Assembly (NCBI GenBank): GCA_910589415.1
Contig: OU342637.1
Span: 24,775,162-24,839,161, forward strand
DNA: 64,000 bases
Direction: 5' to 3'
Origin: Malachius bipustulatus
Lineage: Eukaryota; Arthropoda; Insecta; Coleoptera; Melyridae
Positions 46,670 through 58,174 of the stretch are shown here, in pieces (within the stretch, counting starts at the first letter, position 1; every line of letters begins with the position of its first letter). A program made the translations under genes and the position numbers. Below the pieces are notes generated by a model that saw only the letters and a list, made by a program, of their open reading frames with translations, made no database searches and was not told where the DNA came from.

Positions 46670-46818
46670 TGCCCGTATTCACAAACGATAATTTCCTAAA
46701 TAATTACGTAATTATTTAAATGAGTGAGATGGAGATATGCAGTTTTTTTGCAATAGAATGAGATGGGGATAATTGATTACGTAATTATTTAGGAAATTAT
46801 CGTTTGTGAATACGGGCA
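46670..46818. mobile_element. 149-bp MITE with 43-bp perfect terminal inverted repeats
   Basis: Ends start TGCCCGTATTCACAAACG and are perfect reverse complements for 43 bp (through ACGTAAT). TTA flanks both sides (46,667-46,669 and 46,819-46,821), the 3-bp duplication expected of PIF/Harbinger-type elements. Perfect repeats suggest a recent insertion. There is no coding capacity. Confidence 0.92.
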
Positions 46819-47254
46819 TTAGAGTCTCAAAATCTGCTGCTAGCCCTGATTAAATATATACGCAACGTCTGAGCGAGTAAACCTACCCCTTCAAGAATAC
46901 CTAATTAACCCTCTAAACTTGACTAGCTGTGATTTAAAAGTGTCTGCGACCTTCAGAATTTATGCATGTAAAGTGTGTTAATTCGTACTCTCTGTTAACA
47001 GTAACCTAATATTTTTTTATCGTTCGTTATCGTCCCATATCAAAGCAGCTCGATCAATATGGTAGAGGAAGATGACAGAAATGACAGCACTCCTAAGAAG
47101 AAACAATAAAGAAATCTCGCGACGTTGCAACACTTACAAGCCAAGTCCGATGAGATATTGACAGGAGTACTTGTACAAACAAGAGGGAGAAGAAGACATA
47201 AAAATTGACTTCTTTATATAAAAATAATTAATTGTAAGGCAGAACTTATAGCGC

Positions 47255-47400
47255 CAATTTGTCTGAAAATGACGAAAAAACGACGTTAGATTGGCGTCAT
47301 AAACATCAAGTCCAAATTACGTTTGAAAAATGACGACAATAATTGTCATAGACGTGATTTTTTGACTATAAAAATGACGTCATTTTATGACCTGGGGTTC
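47255..47400 (+). repeat. TGACG-rich dispersed repeat, copy 2
   Basis: Contains AAAATGACGAAAAAACGACG, AAAATGACGACAATAATTGT and ACGTGATTTTTTGACTATAA, in the same order as at 9,715-9,830. Ends in a perfect TGACGTCA palindrome near 47,378. The element's limits are unclear. Confidence 0.65.
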
Positions 47401-47599
47401 CCAAACAAATGGAAGAAAATCCTGTCAATGCTGATAAAGAAAAGGGACAAAACAGACGGGAATCACTTCCAATAGGTCAATATGTCTCCTAAGGCATTAA
47501 AGGATAATAAATCGTCGATTGAGCGAGATTGGGGAGCACGGGGATGCTTTCAGCTCAGAAAACTGGTTACACATTTTGAGTGAACCTGAGAATAAAAAC

Positions 47600-47870
47600 G
47601 TTGTCTACCTCACCACGTAATAAGAGATTATCTCATTGACAGAAGACTTCTGGTACAACAAAACGCTGAGATCAAAGACCCAAAAAGGTTGAAATAACTT
47701 TTTTCACGCGGAGTTCTACTTGAGGCGACCTTCTGGAACATCTTGTATGAAGAATTCTTTCAACTAGAGCTAGACCTTCCTGAGGAGCTCTGCTTGTAGA
47801 GACTTTGCCGAAAAATGGCCGAACAATTTTTGTCTCGAAACGAACAATAGAAAAACTAAAAAAAAGGTCC
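47600..47870 (+). pseudogene. LINE (R1-like) reverse transcriptase fragment
   Basis: The plus strand reads HVIRDYLIDRRLLVQQNAEI, one stop, then GVLLEATFWNILYEEFFQLE. The usual R1-type pattern is YLxDRxLLV ... GVPQGSVLGPTLWNILYDxxL. A degraded FADD-like region follows in another frame. Only the palm region is recognisable. Lies just before the 149-bp tandem array. Confidence 0.75.
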
Positions 47871-47899
47871 CGAAAACTGCCAATGTCATTTAGTAGGCT

Positions 47900-48290
47900 A
47901 CTCATTAAGATAAAGATGGAGCAAAAGAGAGTTCAAGAAGATTTGGTCGTAGGTCTTGGTAGACAATGATAGAAACCCTTTTGGTAGTGATCCATATCTG
48001 ATTGAAACATCGAAGATCTTCCAAGGGAAATGTAACCAGACTAGCGGAAATTTGCAAGGAACGTAGCGAGAGAACACCTGTTGAATAGATCGGAAGAGAG
48101 ATGTCAGAGAGGTCTGAAGGAAAATGATGAATAGCTCGGTTTACCCCGACGAATCACGATTTGGTGGATAGAAAACATGGTGGAGTCACTTATTAGACTA
48201 CGCAAGCATCCATATGACATGACGACATGATGAAGATAAAGAAGATATATTTTTTGGCATGATGTTTTTACGCCGACCATCAGGAAGAAG
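47900..48290. other. Unassigned, possibly more of the LINE
   Basis: Sits between the reverse transcriptase fragment and the 149-bp array. No frame is convincing. Confidence 0.35.
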
Positions 48291-48299
48291 ACTTTTTAA

Positions 48300-48910
48300 A
48301 ATTCTATGGCAACGAGAGAGTTTAAAGCAAACTGACGCGTGACGAGAGAGTTTAAAGCAAACTGGGAGGAGTAGAACTAGACACCCCAAAACTAACTGAA
48401 GAATTCAAGCAATGGGATAATCAAAAGAAGCAAAAATATTGAAACAAGAAGAAATAGAAGAAAAAATTTAATGGCCACGAGAAGGTTGAAAACAAACTAG
48501 GAGGAGTAGAACTAGGCCCCCCAAATCTAACTGAGCAAATTCTGGAGAATTCAAGCAATGGGAATTAATGAAAAGAAGCAAAAATATTTAAACAAGAAGA
48601 AACAGAAGAAGAAAATTCGATGGCCACGGGAGGGTTGAAAGAAAAATGAGAGCAAGAACTAGACCCCCTAAATCTACCTGAGCAAACGCTCGAGAATTCT
48701 GTCAATGTGAAATAAAAAAATTAAAAAAATATTGAAACAAGAAAGAAGAAATAAAAGAAAAAAATTTGTTGGCCACGAGAAGGTTGAAAACAAACTGGGA
48801 GGAGTAGAACTAAACCCCCAAATCTAACTGGAGAATTCAAGCAATGGGAAATAATCAAAAGGAGCAAAAATATTGAAACAAGAAGAAACAGAAGAAAGAA
48901 GAAAAGAAAG
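48300..48910 (+). repeat. Tandem array, period 149 bp, about four copies
   Basis: GGCCACGAGAAGGTTGAAAA or close variants begin at 48,473, 48,622 and 48,771, exactly 149 bp apart; an earlier copy starts near 48,308 with an extra 30-bp internal duplication (ACGAGAGAGTTTAAAGCAAA, twice). Purine-rich, ending in AAGAAGAAACAGAAGAAA runs. The purine bias makes long frames but none is shared by all copies. Confidence 0.9.
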
Positions 48911-48949
48911 CTGAGGAATCACCTCGAAGTAGTGTCTCGGCAATTTCAG

Positions 48950-49840
48950 GAAATATTTTTCAGCGACTCAATTTTGATGTTTTATTGAAAGCTCCAATTT
49001 GGCCAATAATAGAAATAATTGTGCCTTGCGTATGAGCCTTTTGCATGCATGTAGAACATTTCCTGATACACAAGAAACCTTCCACGCAATAACTGCACGA
49101 TATTTATTTCCGGAAAGCTAAGTCAACATCTGAAAAGCATTTACACTTGCCGGATTGCGTTCTAATCAAACATCTCTGCGAGCGCAGCTTTTCTTTGATG
49201 CATACGTGACATTCTCCCTTAGAATTCGCCCCTGATGTAAAGACGGCTTTGAAGTCCGAGAATTTGTTTGAAGTTTTCATATTCTGAAATTGCGATCTGC
49301 ATATCAGAACCAATCGGGGATATATTTACCTTGGCTTGCTTTTCGTTTCTTAAAATCGAGTAATGCTGTTACTTCACGATATTAGGACATGCTGAACAAC
49401 TCCTGAACGAGTTTTCATCAAACAAAAAGTAAGCCAGAAAGTATGGAAAGTGGAGTATTCACCCATAGTGCTCTAATTACTTCTGACTCTTTGCGCAGAT
49501 CTCTAAGCTGTTGTTTGACTTATTTTTATCTGCTGATCAAGTCTTTACCATGCACTTTTCTTGACATAAAAAAGAAACTATCATTTTAAACATTCATCAA
49601 AGTCTACCATATCTATTAATACACCCACAAGCGGCACTATAAAGACCATTGTGTCTAACTTCAGGAGTTCAGGACATGAGAATGGAGTAGCTGTCAGCAG
49701 GTAGTTGTCTGCAAATGTTTCTGGTTTCGTATGCAGACCTCTCTGGCAAATTACAGAGCATCAAAACGGAGTTAGATATACCTACTAGTAGCAGACAACA
49801 AGAAACCGAAGGAGATAACGTTGTTTGTTCGAGCGTTAGT
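48950..49840. other. No recognisable gene
   Basis: A 69-codon minus-strand frame (49,104-49,313) has six cysteines but no recognised pattern or splice support. Confidence 0.4.
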
Positions 49841-49844
49841 TAGT

Positions 49845-49893
49845 GTTGCTAGTTCTGGTTCTAGTTCTAGTTGGATCTAGTTCTAGTTCTAGA
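49845..49893 (+). repeat. AGTTCT/CTAGTT hexanucleotide microsatellite
   Basis: Imperfect repeats of TTCTAG, for example TTCTAGTTCTAG, flanking GGATC. About eight units. Confidence 0.8.
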
Positions 49894-50429
49894 ACGTGTT
49901 TGTTATTATGAGAGTTTCAGCTCAAAAGGTTCGGAGCTTCTACATCACGAACGAGTCGCGTCGATTCGTATTTATGACGCTCTCTCTGTACAATTGCAGA
50001 TAAAATGTACAATAATTTGAGCTTAATTTCAAACTGTGCTTGAAGTTGGTGTGGCGCTTTGAGCTTGCATTATATTGCCTGTACCAGGTAATAAATGTGT
50101 AACTATGAACATGAGTTTGAATTTTCCTTTTGTTGTTGATTTTTTTCTCTCTCGATAAAACAGCTTTTGGAATTGCAACATGTAATTGATTTGAAAGAAT
50201 TTGCAACTAAGACTTGGTAACAAAACATGGTGTACATGAAACAAAAATGTTGAGTATACATAATTTATTATAGGTACACTACTCAAATCAAAATTTTGTA
50301 AAATATTACGAATTTCAGACAGCGCATTGGATAATGGGAAAAAATGTTATCCATCTCTTACAAAATTCTTCCTGCACATCAATCGCGTAAATATTACGCG
50401 ATTTTGTATTGCGTCATTTTGTATTATAG

Positions 50430-53400
50430 TTGTCGACCTGGTGTGAAAATTTCAGTTGAATTCCTTCAAAAATGTACTCATAAACGGTTATAGAAACTTA
50501 GTAATTTTTGCGCTTTTCCTAACCACGCCACTGGTTTATTGACACAAAAAATTTACACTATCTTAAAGACCGGAGAACGTTCCTTCAATTCTGTTAATTT
50601 AATTTCATAGTAGTCTTGCACATATAACGCAGGGATAAAAAAAATACAAATTTTTATGAAAATTTAAGCGGCCACCATTTTGAAACAGCTCGATCGATTT
50701 TGCTAATCAAACGGAATGCCAGATCACTCCTTATGTATATCTTACTCCCATAAAAGTTTCAGTTCCCTAGATTGAAAACTGCGACCAGAAATGGTGCCAC
50801 AAAAACTTTTTTTAAGATTTTTGAAAGGACATCCTGTAGAAATCAAGCGGCTTTAGAAAAATTTTTCAACGAAACTTCAAACTACTCTATAAGTTTTATA
50901 AGATTGCAAAATTTTGCGCACTAATCTCGAAATATAACGCTACAGAGGCGTTTTGATAATCGAAAATTTGAGATTTTTGAATAATTTTTGATAAAAAACA
51001 TCATTTAAAAAAATCGAATATCACCGCCATTTCAATTATTTGCTTTTGAAATTTTTGAGGGTTAAGGGTTATTAGTTAGTTGTCTACTGTAAAAATTTCA
51101 GTTCAATTCCTTCAAAAATGTGCTCATAAATTGTTAGAGAAATTTACCCGTTTTTACCCTTTTCTTACCCACGCCACTGGTTTATTATGAGAAACAAGTT
51201 TTTTTTTAAATAGCAAAAATAGCAATTTTTACCAAAATTCCAATGGCCGCCATTTTGAAACTTTGAAACGGCTGTACCGATTTTGCATAAATGCAATCCC
51301 AGACATCCCTTGTGGATATCTTACTCCCAAAAAAGTTTCAATCCTCTAAATTGAAAACGGCAACCTGAAACAGGCGGAAAAGAACGGTGTTTTTCGAAAT
51401 TTGAAAAGATACTCTGTAGAAGTCAAGCGGCTTTAGAAAACTATTTCAACGAAAATTCAAAGTACTCCATAAGTTCTACAAGATTGCAAGATTTCTCGTA
51501 TTAATCTTGAAAGATAACACTACATGGGCGTTTTGAAAATCGAAAATTACCAATTTTAGAGCAATAAAAGGAATTAAAAAATACTTCTCTCTACTGTAAA
51601 AATTTACATTTCTACCCTTTTTTTCTTACCCACGCCACTGGTTTATTAATGGAGAAATTACAATTTTTTTACACTAACGTCAAGTTCGACAAATATCCTT
51701 CCAACCCTGTCAATTTGGTTTCAATTTTTTTCTATCTTGCTTATAGTTCAAAAATTATCAATTTTTCCAAAAATTCAAAGAGCTGCCATTTTGAAACGAT
51801 TTGATCGATTTTTCTAAATTCAACTCCAGACCTCCTTGTGGATATTTTATTGCCACAAAAGTTTCAGTCCCCTAGATTGAAAATTCCCATCTCAAATAGG
51901 GAGAAAAACGGGATTTTTCGAACTTTGAAGTGATACCCTGTAAACTTTGGGGAATTTTTTTAACAAAAATCGAAAGTTCTCCTAAAGTTTTACAAGACTA
52001 CAAAATTTCGTTTACTAATCTTGAAAGATGAAGCTACGGAGCGTTTTGAAAATCAAAGATTTGAAACTGTAGAGAAATTATGCATTATTCAAAAAATTCT
52101 AATATCTCCGCCATTTTTAATATCTGCTATTTGAAATTTTTATGGTTTTTAAAAGTTATTAGTATAATTGTCTACTCTGAAAATTGTAGTTCAATTCCGT
52201 TAAAAATACGCTCATTCTATAGAAATTATAATAGAAACAAATACTATAAAATATTAATACCGGACACTCATATACCTATAGCATTGCAACAGGTTGCGTC
52301 CATTTTAGCAGCGCCGCCAAGCATGAACTGGGGCCACTAAAAATTAAATTTGGTGAAACATAGCGGGAGCTTTAAATATCAACGCTGAATAGAAAAGCCC
52401 TTAAAATTAATTAGACGGAATAGACGGAGGAAATTGGGACGAAGAATTACAATACAACAATAAACAACAAAGTTTTCAATATGTTTACTATATTAACAAT
52501 AATTAACTACTATTAATACACACAATATTATTAATATCTTTAGGTATGAATATTTCAAAAAGATTGAATCGCTATATATACCTAAGTGTAAGCCTTTTAT
52601 TTGCCGCAATTCCAATAATGTGCTTCCTTGCAGTTTTAAAGGTCTATTATTTGCTGGATTAACAAAATTTTCCTCTTTGAAATGATCAGTAGGTACAAAA
52701 TAACATGGTGAGAAATCGGCTTCGACACTCCACACTTTTTCAAAATTTCGTCATTCATCGATGTTATTATAACCTATTTCTTGTTCCTATTTCCATCAGC
52801 ATAGTTATAAAATATTAATAAGTTTATTTACGCGGCTTCTAAAGTTATAACTTTATACATAATTCTTTATTCCTGCTTGGAACACCGTGGAAAGATCTGG
52901 ACATGCTTAACAATCCATAATGCAACCGCACACAGCACACAGCACATATTTTCCAGACATTATGTTCACTTTAATACAGCGGTACATTATAAATGCCTAT
53001 TTAACTGCGTACGCAACAAAATTATCCGCTGATATAATGCTTTGAGAGTAACTTTAAATTGAAATTATACTTAAAACTAAAACGTTCAATAATCACTAAT
53101 GACAAATTATTAATAATAATTAATTATCATTGACTGCAGCTGTCAAAAACCGTGAAAAGTTACCTAACTTTGAATTTAAAAACAGCTTATAGTGGCCCCA
53201 GTTCCTGCATGAGGGCGCTGTAAAAATGGACGGAGGTTTTGAGAGGAAGTGTCCGGTATTATATTTTAAGGTATTTGATAGAAATTTATTAAAAATTTTC
53301 CCCCTTTTACTGCCCACGCCACTGGCTTATTAATAGAAAAATTAAAATTTCCATTACACTAAAGTGAAGTTCGTAAAATATTCTTCCAATTCTGTTAATT

Positions 53401-53500
53401 TAGTTTCAAAGTTTTTTCCATTTTATAGCTATACGGGCGTTAAAAAATAGCAATTTTACCAAAGTTCAAGTGGCCGCCATTTTGACTTTTCGACAAAAGG
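50430..53500 (+). repeat. Satellite, unit about 650 bp, interrupted by an inserted element
   Basis: The anchor CACGCCACTGGTTTATT occurs at 50,524, 51,170, 51,631 and 53,315. Spacing is 646 and 461 bp (second copy with deletions); the third is 1,684 bp, or about 654 bp after removing the insertion at 52,244-53,271. Each unit also holds GCCGCCATTTTGAAAC, AAAAGTTTCAGTCCCCTAGATTGAA-like and CAATTCCTTCAAAAATG-like blocks. Parts at both ends are incomplete copies. Confidence 0.92.
52244..53271. mobile_element. 1,028-bp element with inverted terminal repeats and TA duplication
   Basis: The left end (52,244-52,339) and right end (53,190-53,271) are reverse complements sharing ATACCGGACACT, GTCCATTTT, AGCGCC and GAACTGGGGCCACTA. 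TA flanks both ends (52,242-52,243 and 53,272-53,273), as with Tc1/mariner-like elements. No transposase frame, so it is non-autonomous. The interior is AT-rich; a minus-strand frame at 52,493-52,735 has a DHFKEENF motif faintly like the end of a THAP zinc finger. Confidence 0.9.
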
Positions 53501-54210
53501 GGCTTGCAAAATAAATGAGGACCTCCTAAATTAAAAATATCAAATCCGTTATCGTATTTATTCAAAGCAGTAGGTATTTATGAAAAAAAGATGCTGACAA
53601 TATAAAAAGCTCCAGCTTTCTAGAAGTTTCGTCCTGGTTACAAAAAAATTGTCAATTTTGTTAAAAATGCTCCCACCTGGCGGCACTGCCTTTTTGCCTC
53701 ATTGCCTCTTGGACATAATTGCTAACAAAAATCTAGAAAAACGGGCATTTGCGATCAAAAACTCGCTTTGTATATCTCAAAACATCGTAAAGTGAAAAGC
53801 AAAAATACTTTTCTTAATCCTAAAATCTACGTAAAATTGCAAATGAAAAAAAAATTAATTGGTAATGAAAAGGTATAAGTAATATCAATTATAAAACACG
53901 TAGAAAATCTGAGATCGGTATCTCAAACGGCTCCAGAGATATCGTCAAAAAACTGAAAAAAAAAATTATTATGAATTTTTATACACACCTTATTATAGAA
54001 AACGTTTTGTTTATTTTTGACCAAAGAATCTCGCTTTAAATTTTTTTGCGATATTAAAGAAACACCCTGTATATGAGAGATATAATAACGAATTCCGAAA
54101 ATTGCGAATTTTGTCAATTAGGTACATACCCAATTTTTGGAAAATTTGGCCAGCAACGAAAGGCAATTTTTTTCATATAAATACAGTGCGTCCCCGGATT
54201 ATTTTTTTTT
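53501..54210. other. No recognisable gene
   Basis: AT-rich, with an AAACACCCTGTATATGAGAG motif near 54,061 that matches fold-back ends elsewhere. Confidence 0.4.
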
Positions 54211-54229
54211 ATATTCAGCCCAGTTTGGT

Positions 54230-54680
54230 TAGACTAATTTCTAATAAAATTTTATTTAAAAAAATCAAGTAAGTACCTACCTATGCTTTGGAAATTTTCA
54301 AAAAAAAAAAAAAACTCTTTTACGTGGAGTGAAAACAAATATAATAAAAAGTTATTGAAAAAAGTTGTTTAGAATCAACATCTAAGCCACTGTATCAAAT
54401 TTCACAATCATTGGCCAACTATGATTTTTCATTTCACAAATTCGAAAATTTTATTCAAAAATTATTAAAAATCATACTTGGTCGATTATTTTGAAACTTG
54501 ACATAGAGGCCTAAATGTTGATTCAAAACAACATTTTTTCAAATAACTTTTCGTCCTATTTGCTACATAAAAGGCATTTTACTCTGCAAAAAAAAATATT
54601 TTTTTTAAATTTAGGGTACGTATTTGATTTTTCAAAACCAAAATTATGTTTTATAGTTTTTAACATTTATAAAGAGAATC
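54230..54680. repeat. Fold-back, arms about 200 bp
   Basis: GAAAAAAGTTGTTTAGAATC then AACATCTAAGCC (about 54,357-54,388) pairs with the complement of GGCCTAAATGTTGATTCAAA then ACAACATTTTTTC (about 54,508-54,540). Pairing extends outward through GTACCTACC (left, near 54,275) and GGTACG-like sequence (right, near 54,615). The centre is near 54,445. No clear target duplication. Confidence 0.75.
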
Positions 54681-54741
54681 CTAGTCAGTTTAAAAATATT
54701 TTACCTCCAACTGTACCCACTTTTGAAGACATCTCATGGAA

Positions 54742-55142
54742 TGTTGTCCCATAATAGAATGTCTCCCCGAGATGGGTGCCAATACCTACATCTTCCGAGA
54801 AGGCAATCATTCCACCTGAAATACTAGGGCAAATCCATAATTCCACAGGTAAAGTCATAAACAAACAAATACAGGAAGTCACTGTGAAATTCTCTGAAAG
54901 CTATCGGATGAGATAATGAAAAATTTACCGGAAGAACTGGACAGTGGCCAACCGCCCCCTTTACACCCCCCAGGTACCATATATGTAATATATAAAGCCA
55001 GGTAAGAGGAGAGCATCTCTATTTAGGGAAGAAAGTGTCAGTCAGACGTAACGTAATCCCTAGTGCCTTCACTCTAGTGTCTTTACTGTCTTTATCACAC
55101 AGCCACTTACCCAAGCAAGTAAGTAATAAACACTTTATTACA
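54742..55142 (+). mobile_element. Possible solo LTR, about 400 bp
   Basis: Begins TGTTGTCCC and ends TTACA, with TATATAAA at 54,989-54,996, a TCAGTC initiator-like motif at 55,038 and AATAAA at 55,125-55,130 near the end, the order expected of an LTR. Flanks read ATGGA and ATGGG, near but not exact target duplications. No second copy or internal region is in the window, so this is tentative. It could also be an ordinary promoter or first exon. Confidence 0.4.
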
Positions 55143-55507
55143 ATGGGATATAAAGCCCTCGGAACACTTTAATATAGACGCCCGTGCGATATGAGTTGTA
55201 ATATTTCATATCATATTATATAAAATTTATTAGTTGCGTGAGATTTATTGGATGTGTTAAGGTGTATTAAAAGGGTGATAAAGATTTACTCATCTTTGCG
55301 ATAAAAATGTGAAATATTAGATCCTGGGGTGGAATATTGAAATAAAATAGACGCTCTTTTAGAGGGTGGTGATGGTGCCGGAAGTTATTGGTTTTTAAGA
55401 CATTACATAGGGTGTTGTAGATTTTAATTTAGATTTTTTCAATAAGTACAAAAGATTTTTGTACCTCCTGTTTGGCTTAGCTGCTGTTTTCAAAATTTTA
55501 GTAAAAT

Positions 55508-56260
55508 GTGATTTTTTGACCACTTCTCCATGTTTTTATACCTATATTCTCTCATTTTTTCGTAATTTTTATGTTGCACTTTTTTTCATGTTCTCCTTGT
55601 GTGTTATCCTATTTTCACACTTTCAACGATTTTTTGACCTTCCTCATGTTTTCGTTTCTATTCTAGCAGCTTGCATAATTCTCTTTTTTGTAATTTTTGT
55701 TTTACACATTTTTTTCATGTCTCCCTTGTTTTTGTTCTAATTTTCACATTTTATGAAGCTTCTTATTTTTGGCATGCGCTGTTCAGTCTATGGGTTATGG
55801 AGTGAAATGATAATATATATTGAGTGTTCCTTAATGATGTTATATCAATATTAACGTATAAATTCGATTAAAGGAAAATACGCGACTTTTGAACTCAATC
55901 GAAAATCCTGTCGATTTTTTATTTTTTCTGAATAAGTACAAAAAGTTGCGTTTTGTAGTCAATAGAGGGTACAAACGATTTTTTGACCTTCCTCATGTTT
56001 TCGTTCCTATTCCACCAGCTTGCATAATTCTCTTTTTTTGTAATTTTTGTTTTGCACAATTTTTTCATGTCTTCCTCGTTTTTGGTCTATTTTCACATTT
56101 TATGAAGCTCCTTATTTTTGGCATGCGCTGTTCAGTGTATGAGTTATGGAGTGAAATGATAATATATTGACTGTTTCCTAATGTTATGTAAATATTGAGC
56201 GTGAGAAAATTCAGTAACGTATAAATTCGATTAAAGGAAAATGAGCGACTTTTGAGCCAA
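55508..56260 (+). repeat. Tandem repeat, period 349 bp, two full copies and a partial
   Basis: CGATTTTTTGACCTTCCTCA begins at 55,628 and 55,977. Both copies share GGCATGCGCTGTTCAGT and GTATAAATTCGATTAAAGGA. A partial copy (55,508-55,624) starts GTGATTTTTTGACCACTTCT. Both full copies give 93-codon frames starting in nearly the same place; these come from the repeat. Confidence 0.88.
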
Positions 56261-56279
56261 ACCGAGTAACCCAAAGGTC

Positions 56280-56700
56280 GATTTTTGTTTTTAAATTGTC
56301 ACTTTTTTCAACCCGATCCCCTGAAACTTCAACGCCGTCAGATAGGGGGCCTCTAAAATTTTCCAAATTTTCTCGTGTGACATGTCATTTAAAGATTATT
56401 TAAATTCTTCATTCAGAAAACGTAAATTTTTGTATTCTAATTGTCAATTCATTATTTAAAAATTTTATTAAAAAATCATAAAAAATTTAATTTGTATTAT
56501 TTTTTAATTAATTAATTAAAATTTCTAATTCGCAATAAAATTCCACAATAAACTGCTTTTCCGATCGTAGTGCAAAGTGTCGTAGAAAGAAAAAAAAAAT
56601 TAAGCTGTGCCCTAATACCCTCCGGTTGTTCCGCCATGTGCCTAGAGAGCAAAAACGTGGTGAAGTGAGCAACGCAACGGAATTTGGCGCGTCGCTACAC
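56280..56700. other. No recognisable gene
   Basis: AT-rich spacer between two repeat blocks. Confidence 0.4.
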
Positions 56701-56702
56701 GT

Positions 56703-58174
56703 GGTTGCTATGGCGCAAAAATATATATAAAATATATCAGAAAAAATTGATAAATTTGCTTAAAAAAGGCGTTTCTTTTGTGAAAAATGCGAGTTTTTCA
56801 CAAAAAAATTTTATTATTTTTTTTATTTTATTATTTGAAAATGGAAGTGACATGACGTCATCATTTTTATCAAGTCATCTGTCATACATCATATTCCGGA
56901 AAAATTGGTCCCTGACAACGTCTGTAATTCGGAAAAAAAATTGAAGCTCCAAAAAATCGTATTTGGATCACAGGTGAATTCTCCGGCTTTCCTCAATTTT
57001 TTAAGGAAAGATGCCCATCGATATGACGTCATTATTTTGAACAAAAAACATAAAAAATCGCTAAAATTTCAGTTTTTTGCTTGTGTATCTGATAAAAAAA
57101 AATCAAAAATCCATTCTTACCCCTTGAACCTTTCAGGCAGCTGAAATTCTTTCGATTTTTAATTTTTTTCTCAAAATGGTAACATCATGTCGCTTCCATT
57201 TTCTTATACTTATGTCGACCCTCATCTCAATGCGCAGCTTCTCTAAAAAAAAAAAAACAAGGAGATCGGGAAAGTCCGCATTAGCAGCGCGACTTTTTTG
57301 TGAAAATACTGTTTTTGAAGCTTTAATTTTTTTAGAAAATACGGCCGTTGTTGGAGGCCGGTTTTTCTGAAATATGATGTATTGCATCAAAGATCGTCTC
57401 TAATTAAAAAAAAAGTCGAAAATCGATTCTTTGGAACCGTTTTGACATAAAACTTGAATTTTTGCTTTTTTTAATAAATTGGTTTCTCACAATGATGACG
57501 TCATGTTGCTTTAATTTTCACATAATATATAGATCGTCATGTCAATGCGCATCTTCCCTGAAAAAATGAAGGAAATCGGGGAACAGATTCCATACAAGCA
57601 ACGCACTTTTTGTGAAAAAATACTGATTTTTTTTAGTTTTCTTTTATTTTTCAAAAATACAAACCGTGTTAATGGTCTGTTTTTCCGGAATATCGCTTCA
57701 AGGACCGTCCATAAAAAAACCGAAAATCTATTTTTCATCCCCCTTGAATCGTTTAGGCAAAAACCTGAAATTTTTTCTCAAATTGGTGTCGCTTCCTTTT
57801 TCACATATTATGTTGATCGTCATGTCAATGCGCATGTTACTTGAAAAAATGAAGGAGGTCGGGATAACCGGTCCCGTTAAGGAAAAAAGGCGATTTTTCC
57901 GAGTTTTTAATTTTTTTTTAATTCAGACTTTGTTAGGGGCCATTTAACCGGGATAGTAATGTTCCACTTGGAAAACGATGTATTGCTTCAAGGACCGTCT
58001 CTCATAAGAAAAACATCGAAAACCGATTCTTTTCGCTCTCATTTTAGCATATTATGTCAATCGCCATGTGAATGCGCATCTTCCATGAAAAAAAATTACG
58101 AAATCTGGCAAAAAAATTTTATGCAAATTTTTTTTTTCTGATATTTTTTGCATATTTTTTGCGCCACGGCAACC
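56703..58174. mobile_element. 1.47-kb inverted-repeat-ended element filled with satellite units
   Basis: The left end GGTTGCTATGGCGCAAAAAT and the reverse complement of the right end, GGTTGCCGTGGCGCAAAAAA, match and stay similar for about 65 bp (through AATATATCAGAAAAAA-like sequence). Inside, direct units of about 245-315 bp repeat: the anchor AATGCGCA occurs at 57,229, 57,544, 57,827 and 58,071. The first unit(s), near 56,800-56,950, read in the opposite direction. No transposase frame; no target duplication defined. Family not recognised. Confidence 0.75.

Noticed and set aside
49104..49313. Cysteine-containing 69-codon minus-strand peptide
   Set aside because: No signal peptide, splice support or recognised cysteine pattern.
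55459..56170. Two 93-codon frames
   Set aside because: They lie at similar positions in successive copies of the 349-bp tandem repeat and have low-complexity Phe-rich sequence.
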